Assembly: GCA_021613335.1 (NCBI GenBank)
Contig: JAJTWR010000067.1
Coordinates: 1,313,501-1,377,500 of the forward strand
Source: Whitmania pigra
Lineage: Eukaryota; Annelida; Clitellata; Hirudinida; Haemopidae
Reading direction: 5' to 3'
Length of the DNA: 64,000 nt
The notes beneath the pieces are model-generated. The model had not been told where the DNA came from. It ran no database searches and saw nothing but the letters and a program-made list of their open reading frames with translations. The position numbers were made by a program, and so were the translations under genes. This document shows positions 35,501-47,800 of the stretch, one piece after another (position 1 is the first letter of the stretch; every line of letters begins with the position of its first letter).

Positions 35501-37991
35501 GCTGGTGATGATGAGGGAGGACAGGGCAGCAAAGAATCCTCCCAACCCCTGTGGATTGTCAAGATGAGAATGAGATTATAATAATAATCATAATGAAGTA
35601 CCATCTGTAATAATAATTAATAACCTTAATGAGTTAATGAATTCATTTTAAAAATAATAACCATAAAAAACTAATTAGCCATCAAAATAATCTTATTATA
35701 TTATCTGATTTATTAATTATTCAAGAAGACAACAGAACATTTGAGAAACGATTGAAACCGACCATTCCACTCATGAGGGATTGCATGTACCTGTCCGGGA
35801 ACTTGCCTGCCAATCCGAACAGACCTCCTTGTAGGATGGCCACAGCAGCTGAAAAGGATCATCATCATGATCATCGTCGTCATTACCACTGCAATCATCA
35901 GCAGCAACATTGCCGTTATCATTGATTCTACATCATCATTATCATAACCCATAACATCACCATGTCATCATCATCATCATCATCATCAAATTAATTAACA
36001 CCATACCATTCATTAGGGAAGCCGCGAGCAATGAAACACTTAGGAATCCTTTTTGCCCTGCAAAAATAAACATGATGATGATGATGACGATGATGGTAGG
36101 GACGAAGATGATGATGATAGTGGTGATGATAATGAAGATGGTGGTGGTGATAGTGATGACAACAATGATAATTCTGGTAATTACAGATAACACACCTTGG
36201 GTAATATTTTTAGTTCCCTTCGATCATTAAGATAGGAACCCATTGATGACAAAATGCATTGCATACATAAAAATTACAATAACGAAAATTAAAGATTAAG
36301 TTTATTATAAATAAATTATCGTTACTATTATTAATAAGTCAAGAAATCCAAACCGACATGTATCCGTGTCGACCTGCGTCAGGATGGTCGTGATGAGAAA
36401 CAACGTAAAAAGCATGACGGTAGAGTAAATCACCCTCTTGTTTGCCGAAACCCTGGAGGTGAAGTTGTTGTTGATGATGGTGATGATGATGTTGTTGTTG
36501 ATGATTATTTTGCATATAATTAAAATTATATTATTGTTATTCTAATTATTCCTTTTATTATTATTATTATTATTATTATTATCATTATTTATTATTATTA
36601 TTATTATTATTGTTGTCGTTATTGATAATTAATATTATTATTGATTATTATCATTATTATTGTACTATCATTATCATCATCATTATTATAATTATTAAAA
36701 ATTGATGACAACATTAATAAAAAATTCAACATTGATCATTCATTCCCATCTTGTTTCATGTTCATGTACTGACATGTTGGTGATGATGATGCTGACGACG
36801 GTGAACAGGATGCCTGGGAGAAGGGAGGCCAATTCGAGGTAGTTGATGAACAGGATTTGATCCTCCGTGAGGGCGTCCGGGTGGTCGAACGGTATCACGG
36901 ACTCGTTCTGGGTGCAGTTCCGTAGCTTGTACGAGAAGTACTGCGAGGAGAACGAACAATAAGTTGATGAAAAACGAATATAAATCATTTTCAATAAGTT
37001 TTTAGATTTTAGCGTCAACAGTTATTCTGTTTATATTTTAAATAGTTTTTAGTGTTAATATTAATAATAATTTTATTTTAAATAATGCTTAAATCTTACT
37101 TTTTAACATTTATTAAGAATATTTGTATAGCGCAAACTCGATAAAGTGCACCGAAGCCAATTGTTAAGTGTTCTTTGAAACAAACAAGTTTTAAGTTTTT
37201 AGTTGATTTCTGAAAAAGTCAGTAACGTGATGACGATGTGTGCGACTGAACAACAATTGATCCAACAAATTTTATAACAAAACTTGATTGCGATGAGCTC
37301 TGGCTTTGTCAGTCGAATGATAGAATTGATGCATCCACAATCACAAATAATAATAATCACAATTATGATTTTGTTATTTTTGTTATGGGCAGCAATCATG
37401 ATTTATCCCTGCTGATTTAATTAAAATATCTTTATGACTGATTGATTTAATCAAAGGTCATTAAAAAATGAAAACCTATTTATTTCATAGACATTTAAGT
37501 TAGCGATGATGATAATGATGTCTGAAGGTTACTCTTTCTGTACTACAGAAGTTTGAGTTACATAATAATTTTATTAATGTTACATAACAATTGCACAATT
37601 GTCATATTCATCCAAAATGCTGACCAAAGCCTTTGTTAATAGAGGGAGGTCTTGTAAAGGATTTGCCTTACATAGGTAAATTAATTAGTCGTAAACTAAT
37701 AACTTACACGTTTGGCGTTGCTGAAAAAGTTCCATGGTAGCAAGCAGCCAATTCCCAGTAGGTAAAATATCAGGTACACAACATTGAACCTGTAATTGTA
37801 TTAAAGGCTCAGCTTTTGATACAACCCTTGATATCAACCCTTCTTGAAAAGTAAATTTTCACAAACCTGTCTTTTACTGGAACTAGATTATTGTCTAAAT
37901 CTCTGTTTGAATTTATAATCAATGGAGCCTTAGAGCTATCTGACGTCTGATTCTCAAAGTTAATGTTCTGTTCTTCATCACTGGAGTACAT
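32528..37991 (-). CDS. SLC29: Equilibrative nucleoside transporter (SLC29/ENT family)
   Basis: Facilitated nucleoside carrier in the plasma membrane. Thirteen exons on the minus strand: 37867-37991, 37708-37789, 36774-36940, 36358-36452, 36007-36057, 35763-35848, 35402-35548, 34689-34731, 34156-34256, 33821-33929, 33298-33380, 32879-33081, 32528-32642. Phases close to give about 468 residues, typical for ENTs (~450-480). TM1 has the family signature LLGIGCLLPWNFF. TM4-5 carry AILQGGLFGLAGKFP and LMSGMGLGGFFAAL, which match ENT1/2 closely. TM8 has VGCFLVFNLFDVVGR, and the last exons encode LGWSNGHLST and a C-terminal hydrophobic helix. The loop between TM6 and TM7 is short. Substrate preference cannot be read from sequence. 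It is divergent from FAM161 with only 454 bases between start codons. Confidence 0.93.
33485..33600. repeat. SINE-tail-like segment and trinucleotide repeat
   Basis: Within a transporter intron. A GGTGCTTTATAAATAAACAT segment leads into ATT/GTT repeats, a layout common at SINE 3' ends; a similar CGCTATATAAATG motif closes the copy near 34366. The 5' part is not recognisable. Confidence 0.35.
33764..33796. repeat. ATT microsatellite
   Basis: About ten ATT units immediately downstream (in gene direction) of transporter exon 33821-33929, close to its donor. Confidence 0.85.
34366..34515 (+). mobile_element. SINE-like tRNA-derived repeat, copy B
   Basis: A-box-like TTGACCGAACGGGTT, the shared core CGGTAATGGCAACAG, B-box-like GTGTTCCAAACCC (34433-34445), then a 3' tail with GCTATATAAATGAAGTACAATTACAA. 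It lies in a transporter intron, opposite to gene direction. The tail is shared with the copy near 35181. Confidence 0.55.
35181..35366 (+). mobile_element. SINE-like repeat, copy C (degenerate)
   Basis: Shares the core word (GGCGATAATGGCAACGGTCGTAAT) and the 3' tail word AAATGAAGCACAATTACAA with copy B. The B-box is reduced to GCAACCC. Also in a transporter intron. Confidence 0.45.
36463..36700. repeat. ATT/GAT microsatellite cluster in transporter intron
   Basis: GATGATGGTGATGATGATG at the left, then a long ATT run with slips (about 36553-36611) and further ATT/ATC patches to about 36700. Confidence 0.85.
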
Positions 37992-38445
37992 TTTATTTGA
38001 GAATAACTTTTTTTAATCCAAGAAAAAGGAAAACTAGGTCAACGTATTAGCCGATCGGTCCTGGAAATTTTAGTCTTTGCGCTAAAGTCATGTGAATCCG
38101 CGAATGAATCACATTAGCATGAACCGGCCAAACAATAACATTAGGAACAATTGTGTTTACAAAGAAAAATATTGCGTAAAATATTTTGACAAATTACACT
38201 CAAGGTGTGTCAAATTGAATAAATACTCTTTTTAAAGTAATGCCAAGCTTTTACATATTTTTTACAACTTTTGCATTCATATAATCACCAGAAAAAAATT
38301 AATCTTTGTTGTTTGTTATGGCAACGATGCTGACGCTTAAAAGCACTGCCATTGTGTTTGGCTGAATAATTACTACATGACTACCGAGTATGTTTCATCA
38401 GGATAATAAAATTAATATTTCTTGTAGGAGATTTTAAGTCGCGCA
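37992..38445. promoter_or_regulatory. Candidate bidirectional promoter, transporter/FAM161
   Basis: The transporter start codon (minus) and FAM161 start codon (plus) are separated by 454 bases with no other gene. Divergent spacing this short usually means a shared promoter region. No TATA box or named factor site is evident. A GCGATCGG-like CG-containing patch near 38052 stands out from the AT-rich background. Confidence 0.45.
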
Positions 38446-40177
38446 ATGTTTTTAAGCGATGAAAAAGACGACTATTACGATCTAGATGCGGACAACTCAG
38501 ATGCTGGGTTGGTGCCTGATTTGTCGAATCTTTCAGAAGAAGAATTTCGATGGAGATTAAAAAACTTGCGAAAGAGTCATCAGGAATTGTTGGAGTTGTG
38601 CGATCAAGTAGGATTAAAAGAACGACCTAATGGAAGAGCAGTGGAAAAAAATCAAATAAAAAAGTCAAAGCTCCAAGGCGGTCTTCACTCTAAAAGTATT
38701 TCATTCGAATCCTTAAGTTCTGAGACTAGTTCTAAGTACTCATCGAAGAATATCGCCAAAAATAAAAGATTCATTGGGCCAAATTGTGACTATCTCCGGC
38801 CGTCAAATAGCGACGCACTTTTGAATTTCAAAATCAACAGATTTTTCGAAGGGAGTGACGAATCATCACTGAACTGCCCGCTGCCCATCAAAAGAAGTCT
38901 ATCTCTAACTTCAGATTCCGATTTTAGATTCAAGGTTCGGGGGACGAAAAAGCCGATAACCGTCTGCAAGCCGTTCAGCATGACCATAAGAGAGGAAGAA
39001 AAGAAGAGGAATAACTTTTCAACAAAATCCTCGAAGCAGTTGGAGCGAGACTTGAAGATGAAGAGAGATTTGGAAAAGATGGAGTTACGGAGAACATTCG
39101 AAGCTTTGCCACTTCCGCCTAGTACGGCAGAAGGCTTGTACGATGAACTGTTGAGGAACAGCAAAGTCAGAAAAGAGAGAAACTTGTTAAAAAGAAATGA
39201 ATTCTTAATGCGCACCAGTAAACCTTTCGGATTCGTGGAAAGGGAGAAAAGCAGAGTCCAATCCGGATTCTCAGAAAGAGATTTTGCGGCTTCTCCTAAA
39301 GAGGTTTTCAGAGCGAATCCCTTCCCCGTTCATCTCTTCAGCGAGAGAACAGACGAAAAACTGAGAAGAGCAGCCATTCTCAGGCAGATCAGATCAGCCG
39401 AAAGATCCGAGCAACTCCTAAGAGCTTCGAGATCGTTGAGTAGCATGAAATATCGATCCATTAAACACAAGTGCCACGCTCCAGTTCAAGCCGATAAGAA
39501 ACGAAATCACATTCTTAGGTGTGATGTTCCCAGGCTGTCTAGAACTCTACCATTAGGAACCCCGGCGGCAAATTGTACCGGTAAAGCTTCAGATGCTGAA
39601 TCAAACGGATGCGCTGATGAGAGCCTCGGGGTTAAGTACTCCACTCGAATATTCCAAACATCTTGCCGAGAACTTTTGAACCGAACCGAGAAGAACGACA
39701 GGCGCAAAGTTTATTATCCTAGGTTTATTCGATTTATATTTAAAAGTGAACTTATTTTTTTTTATATAAAATAAATATTTCTTTTTCTGTCTTTCTTCCC
39801 AGAATCAGGTCTGCGGAATCTTCGAGAAGCATAGATCAAAAGCTCGCAACAAGTTGGAATGTTCGCTCTGGTTTTTTGTTATTTATTTTTCAAATGATGC
39901 CCTTGGCAACCTAAATCTCGAAGTTCCGTCCTCTGCGGGATTTTTCTGCCAGCGGAAAGAATTCCTCTTGAATTTCTAGATTATTGAGGGCCTTATCATA
40001 CGTAAAAATAAATCTGAAATAATTATAATGAAAAATGATTTTGCCTTTTAGAAATTCGTCAAAAGTCAAAGAGAAGAAAACAAAAGGCCGATACGCACGA
40101 GAAAACATGACGAATACTGGATAGATGAGAAGATGAAAAGAGAGATCGAGGCAGAATTGGAACAAATTACTTTGTGA
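38446..40177 (+). CDS. FAM161: FAM161 family centrosome/cilium protein
   Basis: Three exons: 38446-39722, 39803-39860, 40052-40177, about 486 residues. FAM161A/B proteins bind microtubules at the ciliary base and centrosome. The assignment rests on the N-terminal helix EEEFRWRLKNLRKSHQELLE (~29-50), the central KPFSMTIREEEKKR block, and the C-terminal FRANPFPVHLFSERTDEKLR followed by LLRASRS, which matches the UPF0564 domain pattern (KANPxPxHV, then LLRAxSxP). The last exon (YWIDEKMKREIEAELEQ) matches the usual FAM161 charged C-terminus. Highly charged, with Lys/Arg/Glu coiled-coil character. Phases 2 then 0 are consistent. Which paralogue (A or B) cannot be decided. Confidence 0.8.
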
Positions 40178-41670
40178 ACCTCACATTGATTGACGAGCAA
40201 TCAAACAGAACCACTTTATTTCTTGTGAACCTTTAAACATTTCTTTTTTATGTTCTTTGGCTCCGAAGCAAGGTCGTAAGCACTTAACTCGACTCGACGA
40301 AATTATGCAATTTGAATCTTGTTTGCCGTTGCCTAAACTTCTAAGAAACAATTTAGTTGAAAAAGATGGTATTTTTGCTTTACAAATAGCTAAACTGTAA
40401 TTGCATTCCAGGGTTTTTGGTTCTATTTTTGGTTTTTAGAAAACAAATCGACCGACGGTTTTGACTTTTTAGAAACTGTTTGAAGTGACGGCAGACAGAG
40501 CGTGCTCGTTCGCCTGTCTCCTGCAAGGTACGGATGGGAGTGGGAAAGAGCCTGAAAGTAATTTCAGCAGCACTAATGTCCTCAGCTGCGATGACTTTGA
40601 ACAATTTCGAAGCAGTCTCGTGTTTGACAGGCACTGCACACTCGTCTTATTCGAAATCCACTTCATATCCACGGAGTCGTCAAACTGCAGAACATGCTAA
40701 ATGTAAGTGCGAGAGAGCGCTGTGATTGTTCCCCGCCTGTAAGATGAAGACGGCATACAGAATCCCATCGAACAGTGTTTTTTTTCTATTCGGTTTTTTG
40801 TACAAATTGAATCATGGCAACACGCCCGGCATCATACAGCATCGTTGCTCGCTGCAAGGTCGCTTTTTCCAGATCCGTGCGCTAGATTGAGAGGCGAATA
40901 AGCTCGATGCGGAAACAGGAGTGGAGACGCTCTTGGCCATAACTTGAGTTGTGACTCACCTCCTCTAACAGCCTGTGGTTTCAGCAAATGGCGAAAGTGG
41001 TTAATGGCGGCTGTTCGCTCGGCTAATTGACTCTCGAGCCGGCGAGAGTGAAAACGGAGAAAATGAAAGAGAGATGGTAAGGTTTGCAAATTGCCGTTCG
41101 GGCTGTCATCCGTAATCTCCATATATTATAACATGTGGAGCAGATCACAATCGTACGCTGGCATACATTATGCACCTATTCCCCTCTCCGTACCTTCTCA
41201 TCTTCCCTTGGCTTGCGTACAGCCATAAAGAGATCTTCGTAACACTGGATCTCCTGACAGATGTTTCGACCGGTCACCGGATTGGTAATTCGAATGTTTT
41301 GATTTTTAACATAAAGGTTTGTTCGTCTCTAGTTAATTTTTAATAAAAATTAGTGAAAAAGCAAGACGGATCGCTATTCTAGTTTCTGCAAACTGCGTCG
41401 GAAACCGTGGTAAGATCAAACTACTCTCTATGCCTGCAAGGTTAGATTTTCATGCACATGGGTGGACCGATCTCATACTAAAGATTATGTCGCAAACGTA
41501 TGTGTATTATTCGCCGGGATTAAATTATCCCTACTTCTATAACGACCACACGTGCAGCGCATCGGTCACAACACGCGCTAACAGTGTAACCAGCTCGTAT
41601 TCAAAACACCAACTTGTGTTTTTTGTTTCTCCAGACTTTCATTAATGACGGTGGTCTAAAGATCACGAAA
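40178..41670. other. Interval between FAM161 and the Q-rich EVH1-like gene
   Basis: About 1.5 kb. It probably contains the promoter and non-coding or unresolved 5' exons of the downstream gene. A good acceptor (TTTCTCCAG, ending 41634) sits in frame just before that gene's first ATG. No upstream coding exon could be assigned. Confidence 0.5.
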
Positions 41671-43524
41671 ATGATGAACTCGAGAAAGCGCTACAACGTA
41701 GAAGTGGACAGACTGTCTCGCATCGAGGAAGACTTGGAAAGACTGAGTCTTTGCGGGGACAGCCAGCCAACCGTAACCAGTGTTCAGCTCGTGAATAGCC
41801 AGCACCTACAACAACAAGTGCAGGACAAACTGCTCGAATCCATACCCGTGGAACAGCATCTGATGGTCGAGAGAAGTGCCCAGAGAGATGACAAGTTACT
41901 GCAGCACCTTCAACAGCAGCAACTGATGCAACAACAATTCCACCAACAACAGATGTTAAAACAGATTCATGCCCATCAGATGGGCTATCCGGATTCAATC
42001 CGTTCGAAACACTTGCAGCAGGAGAGCCAACCCATCTCCCAGCAGATCGACCACCGCCAACAAACCAATCGTCCCGGCATTCAATACTGCAGAATCGAAC
42101 ACGGCCGCTCGGAAATTGCCAATCCTCTCGGAAACCATTACCAACATCTGGCGGACTTCCAGTCCGGTCGAATGAATCTTGACCAACTTCATTGCAGCCA
42201 TCACGCCACGGTCGAACAAAAGAACGCCCTGGAATCCCCCGACGGCCCAGACGGGGCGAAGTTTCTGAAAGAGAAGTACGACTCACTGGGAAAAGTGAAA
42301 GTTCCCAAGCCTCAAGGAACGTCCAACAATTTCAATGGTCAGGATCGAACGCAGCAAGAACACGACAGGTCATCGAATCAGTTTCAGGTGCTCGTTGGGG
42401 CCGAAGGGGCCTGCCAAAATCCCTTTGCTCATTTTGACGGGCAACAAAGAGAACAGTTCCACGAGGTTCATTATTTCCACGGGCCCCGGCAACGACACGA
42501 TGCCGTTCACGCCGGGGGAGAAACAACCCAAGAGCAGGAGAACCAATGGAGGCAGCACTACGATCGTCTCCCGACCAAGGAAGAGCAGGTCGTTGCCTCG
42601 GAAGAGCGAGACCGGGCGACTTCGAGCCGACAGCAAAACTTGAAACCTCAACAGCCTCAGGAGAGGCACTTGCTCAATGAACACGACTTGATGCAAGTCG
42701 ACATCTTCTACAGGAGCCAAAGATCCAAGATATTTGTTTCTCGTTGCTGTGCCAATCTGATGATGGGTCCGCAGTGGTCCTTCCAATCCACCGGCAGCCT
42801 GGGGGGATCTCCCGCCTCGGGCGTGCGTCAACTCTGCCGCAACTTCAGAGACTGGGCCTGCGTCAAGTCGGGCGTGCCGGTCCTGGTGCTGGACACGTCG
42901 AAGAACGAGCTGTGCATCATCTTGGCCGAGCACGGATCCGGCTTCGCCCTCTGGCGCAACAGAATGGGTCCGCTGACCGGCTACTCCGTCATCGCCGCGG
43001 ACTTCCACGCTCTGAGAACCGACCCGTCCATGCAAAGGAGTCTGGCGAACAATCCTTCGTCCACGCTCGTCACTTCGATCGTCGGTTTGAATTTCGTAGA
43101 CGCGGAGGCTGCAGAAGAATTTTACAAAAACGTCGTCACTCTTTCGACTCTAGCTTCGTCTCTCGGCTCGGTAGCGACTTCGAACAGAAATCGCCACGTC
43201 AGCGGCGACGCCCTGAACGACTCGCAACAGCGCGATCACGGTCTTTCCAACTCGACGCAGGACTTGCAGGCTTCAGGAATCAATAAGCAAAACGGCGAGA
43301 GAACGAAAAACTCGAAAAAGAGCAAAAGATCCTTCAGCAAGACCGACATTTCTCAGCCGTGTTGTTTTTCTCACGTGACAAAGCTAGGAGACCGGTTCAG
43401 AGATGGATCTTCTAGATTATTCCTAACCACCAGCGACACTAACGTGCTCGTAAGGGGTACGGCGACGATAGACAAAAAATCAGCCCTGCACAGACTACAG
43501 TCTGGATTGAAGCAAAAGCATTGA
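41671..43524 (+). CDS. Q-rich protein with EVH1/PH-like domain, unknown function
   Basis: A single large exon, about 617 residues from the ATG at 41671. Residues ~45-110 are Gln/His-rich (QQQLMQQQFHQQQ). Residues ~350-490 look like an EVH1/WH1 fold: KIFVSRCCANLMM, then W..Q-STGSLGG, a strand VPVLVLDTSKNELCIIL, GFALWRNRMGPLTGYSVIA, and the closing SIVGLNFVDAEAAEEFYKNV, which resembles the GLNF...A..F helix of Ena/VASP and Homer domains. EVH1 domains bind proline-rich partners in cytoskeletal or synaptic complexes. The C-terminus is basic and Ser/Lys-rich. No exact orthologue is recognised. The frame is open upstream to an acceptor at 41634, so an additional 5' exon with the true start is possible. 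Confidence 0.6.
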   Translation: MMNSRKRYNVEVDRLSRIEEDLERLSLCGDSQPTVTSVQLVNSQHLQQQVQDKLLESIPVEQHLMVERSAQRDDKLLQHLQQQQLMQQQFHQQQMLKQIHAHQMGYPDSIRSKHLQQESQPISQQIDHRQQTNRPGIQYCRIEHGRSEIANPLGNHYQHLADFQSGRMNLDQLHCSHHATVEQKNALESPDGPDGAKFLKEKYDSLGKVKVPKPQGTSNNFNGQDRTQQEHDRSSNQFQVLVGAEGACQNPFAHFDGQQREQFHEVHYFHGPRQRHDAVHAGGETTQEQENQWRQHYDRLPTKEEQVVASEERDRATSSRQQNLKPQQPQERHLLNEHDLMQVDIFYRSQRSKIFVSRCCANLMMGPQWSFQSTGSLGGSPASGVRQLCRNFRDWACVKSGVPVLVLDTSKNELCIILAEHGSGFALWRNRMGPLTGYSVIAADFHALRTDPSMQRSLANNPSSTLVTSIVGLNFVDAEAAEEFYKNVVTLSTLASSLGSVATSNRNRHVSGDALNDSQQRDHGLSNSTQDLQASGINKQNGERTKNSKKSKRSFSKTDISQPCCFSHVTKLGDRFRDGSSRLFLTTSDTNVLVRGTATIDKKSALHRLQSGLKQKH

Positions 43525-44823
43525 TGGAGTTTCGCTTTTCAGCCCCATTTTTGTTTTTGAGCCGAAGACGTCGTTTGATTTATGTAAATAGGCATCGTCC
43601 CAATGGAGGCCAACTTTCTTTTTTGGAATTATTACGCGTCAACTTAATAGCATCCTGTGCTTGCAACGACTCGAATTTCTTTGTTGCCGGTCTCGACGAG
43701 CAATCAACTGATCTTCCTCTATTTCATTACTAGACATTCGCGCAGAACAAATGCGTTTACTTTATCGATTTCCTCGGCAATTTTTTCTAGTTTGTTTCTT
43801 ATTATTTCGGTGAGATCGGAGGACGAGCGATTAAACAATCGAGTTGCTCTGTCAACTGAGCAATGTTTATGACGTTCCTTTCCTGTTGACTGTTTTGTGT
43901 CGCAGAGCAAAAATCTTGGTCTCCGTGACTCCAAAATTAGTAAAAAAAAGGCGAATAATTGTTCATGTAACCAATGAAGGGAAATTAAATTATCAGTAAT
44001 TAAATAACTAATTCTCTCAATGATGAACTACTACTCTGCAAACTCTCTGATATTGATTTACTTGAAGTAACCGGGCCTCCCGCGCAGCTGAGCTCAGCAA
44101 ACAGAAATTCGAGGCGCATTAGTCTGACATCTTCGAGGCATTACGTTTTAAAAGTATTTTATTTATGCCAGTTTACTGAAATTGGAGCGCCCGTGTGGGC
44201 CACTTTATAACAAATACCATTGCACCGTAGCCAGTGGCTAAACTAGCAGACGATTTCCGGAATGAGGCCCCGAAACAACAAACAAACACCGAGTACGGAG
44301 ATGAAGAGATGTCATGTTACTCTGAGAAACAAAAGAAACGAGAAGAAACACAAAACGACTCAGGCATTTTATTGAAAGAAGTTCGATAGAAAGAATAAAA
44401 ATGACTAAAAACAGGAGGGATACACGTATGACCCTGGTGACCTTATGAAATCACTTGTGAGCACAACAAAAATACCATCTATACACACTTTACATACTCG
44501 ACGACGATACCACAGCAGCGTTTTCCTCCCGCGAGCAGACAACATTGAAAAGAAAATAAAAGAATGAAAGATGAAAGTAAACGACAAGTGAGATCAGGTT
44601 CAGCGAGTTCCCAATTAACAAAAAACTGAACTGAAATTCGTCGTCCCGTGGTCCATTAGGGCGACGCCTAGGGAGGCTGCCGGTCTCCTAGGATCCGAAC
44701 TCGTAGGAGAATGCGCGCGACGTCCGATCCGAGTCACCGAGCTGTTGTGCAACCAAATTCTTGCAGCAGCAGAGGCGTCATTAAATTTACATCCGGATGG
44801 AGCGGCAGGGATGCGACCTTTGC
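43525..44823. other. Convergent intergenic interval, nothing recognised
   Basis: Lies between the ends of two converging genes and should hold both 3' UTRs. No repeat, RNA gene or supported open frame was seen. Confidence 0.5.
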
Positions 44824-47800
44824 TCATGCCTCCGAGCCCGCGACGGTCGCCTCGGGATGCCGGGAGGGGCTTCCGTCGGAGTCGTTGCAGCGAGAAGACG
44901 AGGAGACCGGGTGGTCCGGAGGGTGGGAGGAGGACACGGTCGACTGGATCGGTCGACTCCTCCTCAACCGTTCGATCTCCTGGTCCGCCTTTTCCAGTTT
45001 TTTTCTCAACTTCGCGATCTCCTCCTCTCTCTCGTGGAGCAGCTTTTCCAAGGAGGCATTCGAGCCGCGACCGGCCGTGCCGACGTGATTCTTCTGGGAC
45101 TCCTCCGGCTCGTCCGCCGGCACGGGCCGAGGGTCGTTTTCGTGGCTGCTGTCGACTCGGTCCGACTTCTGGGTCTTGGTGAGAGCCACGGGGAGATCGG
45201 ACTCGTGGGATTCATCGTCGGGTCGACGATGGTGGTGGTGGTGCCAGGTCCACACCTTGGCTTCCGCCCCGGACGACTGGGCGTTCGGCGACGGCGGCGG
45301 CATCGACGACTGGATGGTTTGGTCGTTCTCGTTGCCTTCTGGACTCGCCTCATTTCTGAGTTACAACAGCAGTTGAGTACTAAGATTAAGGGATGTATCT
45401 TTTGAAAGCTTAAAGCTCTTTGAATAAATAATCAAACAATGGCATTTAATGAATTACTGAGAAAATAACAAATTCAATATGAATGCATTCTTGAAATCAT
45501 TCGTGCTAAATAAATTATAATAAAGGCGACATAAACTCGACTCACGACGCTATCATTTGAATCAAATATCATTTTAAAGGACTAACGCTTCACTTTTCCA
45601 GACATCTTGTTGCTGTAGAGCAGGCTCCACGGCTTCCTGCAAAGTATTGATCGTGCCCCCGTCGCCCTGCGAATATATCGCCTGATTGGTGAATCCCATC
45701 GAAGCCAAGATCTGTTGTATCGACCGATTGGACCACGAGCCCGCCAATCCCGTGGCCACGTTCAGGTGCTGCTGGAGTTCCGTCGGCTGCTGTGCCACCG
45801 CCGTGATGGGGGAGGAGGGCTTGGAAGGTGCACTGCTGTGAAGCAGAACGGAAGATGTCGTAGTCGCTGAAGAGTGGAGCTGCTGAGACTGTTGGTGGTG
45901 CGACAGGGGCCTCTTCCTGTTCAGTCGAGTGCGGATGAGATCCGACGGACTGAGGTTGTTGTTCTGCAAGTAAGCTCGGATCTCTTCGTCGTAGCGGATC
46001 TGAGGGAAGGAAAAAAAAATCAATCTCCATCAAACTTCAGAAGATGTTTGAAATGATTTTTAAACGAAAAAAGTCGAGGCGATCGTAATCTCTTCGCGGA
46101 AAATAAACATCGAAGTAATCGTAAACGTTTTGATGTCGACAACGTCATGACCAATAACAACGCTACCTAGCATAATTAGAATAACAATTAATCAAGGTAA
46201 TTGATAATTACCAATCAAATAAAAACGATATTAAGCAAAGGTGAAGCTGAGCCATCGAAAAACCTATACTTGACGTACATTGTCGGACTGTTGTTAACAT
46301 GTTATCTCATAATAACTGACTATCATCCCCTCACCTTGTCTTTGGTGAACCTCTCATTATATTTGAGCTTCTGTTCCGCATCCAGCTCCCTCCACATGCT
46401 GCCGATGATGGCCCCGATCTCCGTGACGGTGGACAGGTGGGAGTTGGCAGCCTTGACGTGGTGCCAGTGCTGTCGATAATGATAAACGATGACATAGGTG
46501 ACGTTATTGGTGCTATTGCATTGATATAAAAAGTCACCTTTGTCGTGAATTACGCCTTTATTAAAATGATTGCAATAAATAAACTGAACTAACCAAATCA
46601 GTTAGTTAAATTGACTGATTAAAGTAAATTAATAACTATTTCGAAGCTACTTCTAACTGCAAGTGTTGACCCAACCTAGATGCGATATAAACGATACAAA
46701 AACAAGTAGAGTCCAGTTAAAAATCACAGCCACTGTCTATCATAAAATGCCATCACCTTATTAAAATTCCAGGCAATGATTCTAAAGATTCTGACTGACT
46801 GATTTGTCCAGCATTAGGAATAATTAATTAATAGCCAAAACATTTGTTTATTAGTCAATGCATTTGGCTATTAGCTATTAGTAACTAACAGATTCAGTTA
46901 TTAGCTAACATGTCCAACCAACTAGCCAACTTATTTGCTTATTAGCTAACATATTCAACTACAGCCATTAAACCTTATCGTTATGATCGCGCGGGAACTC
47001 TGCTCATTTACCCGAACGAGCAGATTTACGAGTAAAGTAAGAGCACTGCTTAAGGTAGAATCAGTGACAGAGGGGCTTACGAACCTCTTTGCTGAAGAGC
47101 ATGTACGGGGTCAACGGCTTCTTCGGGGGTTTCGGCCTCTGGGTCGTCGGCTCGGCGGGCGGGGTGGCCTGCTTGCCGACCTGTTGGGCCCTGGCATTTT
47201 CGTCGGCCTGAGCCACTTGCATCCCCAACAAGTTGACGAGATTTCCTACCTCCCTACCCCCGGACACCAAGTTTTGTTGTTGCTGTTGTTGCAGTTGTTG
47301 CTGTTGTTGTTGCAGTTGTGCGATGACTTGTCTCTGTAGCAGGGCAGAGATGAGAGGGTTTGAGTCTGCCATGATCTGCTTTCGGGGAGAGAGAATTGTT
47401 AGTGCAATTTTGGCTAGATGCCAATTGTCAGACACAGTTCAGCTGGTAGTTGGTCATGGTTCATGTTTTAAAATATGTTTTAGCCAAAACTAAAGAAACT
47501 GCTACACTCAGCTTATGCGTACATTCTCGGCTCTTATAATTTCAAATTAACTTAACTTCAAATATTGATTGACTGAATTGATTAAAAATAACTTTAATTC
47601 TTAAAATTCTAAACAAGGTTAATGACGCAGGCCGGACATTAACTCCGAAGATTCAAGTAGATTTATTTGCTAATTAACTGCTGGCAACCTACAATATGTT
47701 TCGTGAAAGCTTCTTAGTAACTGACCGATGTTTCCTGTTGTCCATCTTGTCCCTCATCTGCCTGTGGCACAACAACCAACTGTCCATCCTCTACTTCGGT

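Noticed and set aside
41663..43035. Minus-strand open frames of 200-220 codons
   Set aside because: Shadows of the plus-strand Q-rich EVH1-like coding exon; no motif or splice structure of their own.
44711..45405. Long plus-strand open frames rich in Arg/Gly
   Set aside because: They are complementary shadows of the GC-rich last exon of the HMG-box gene.
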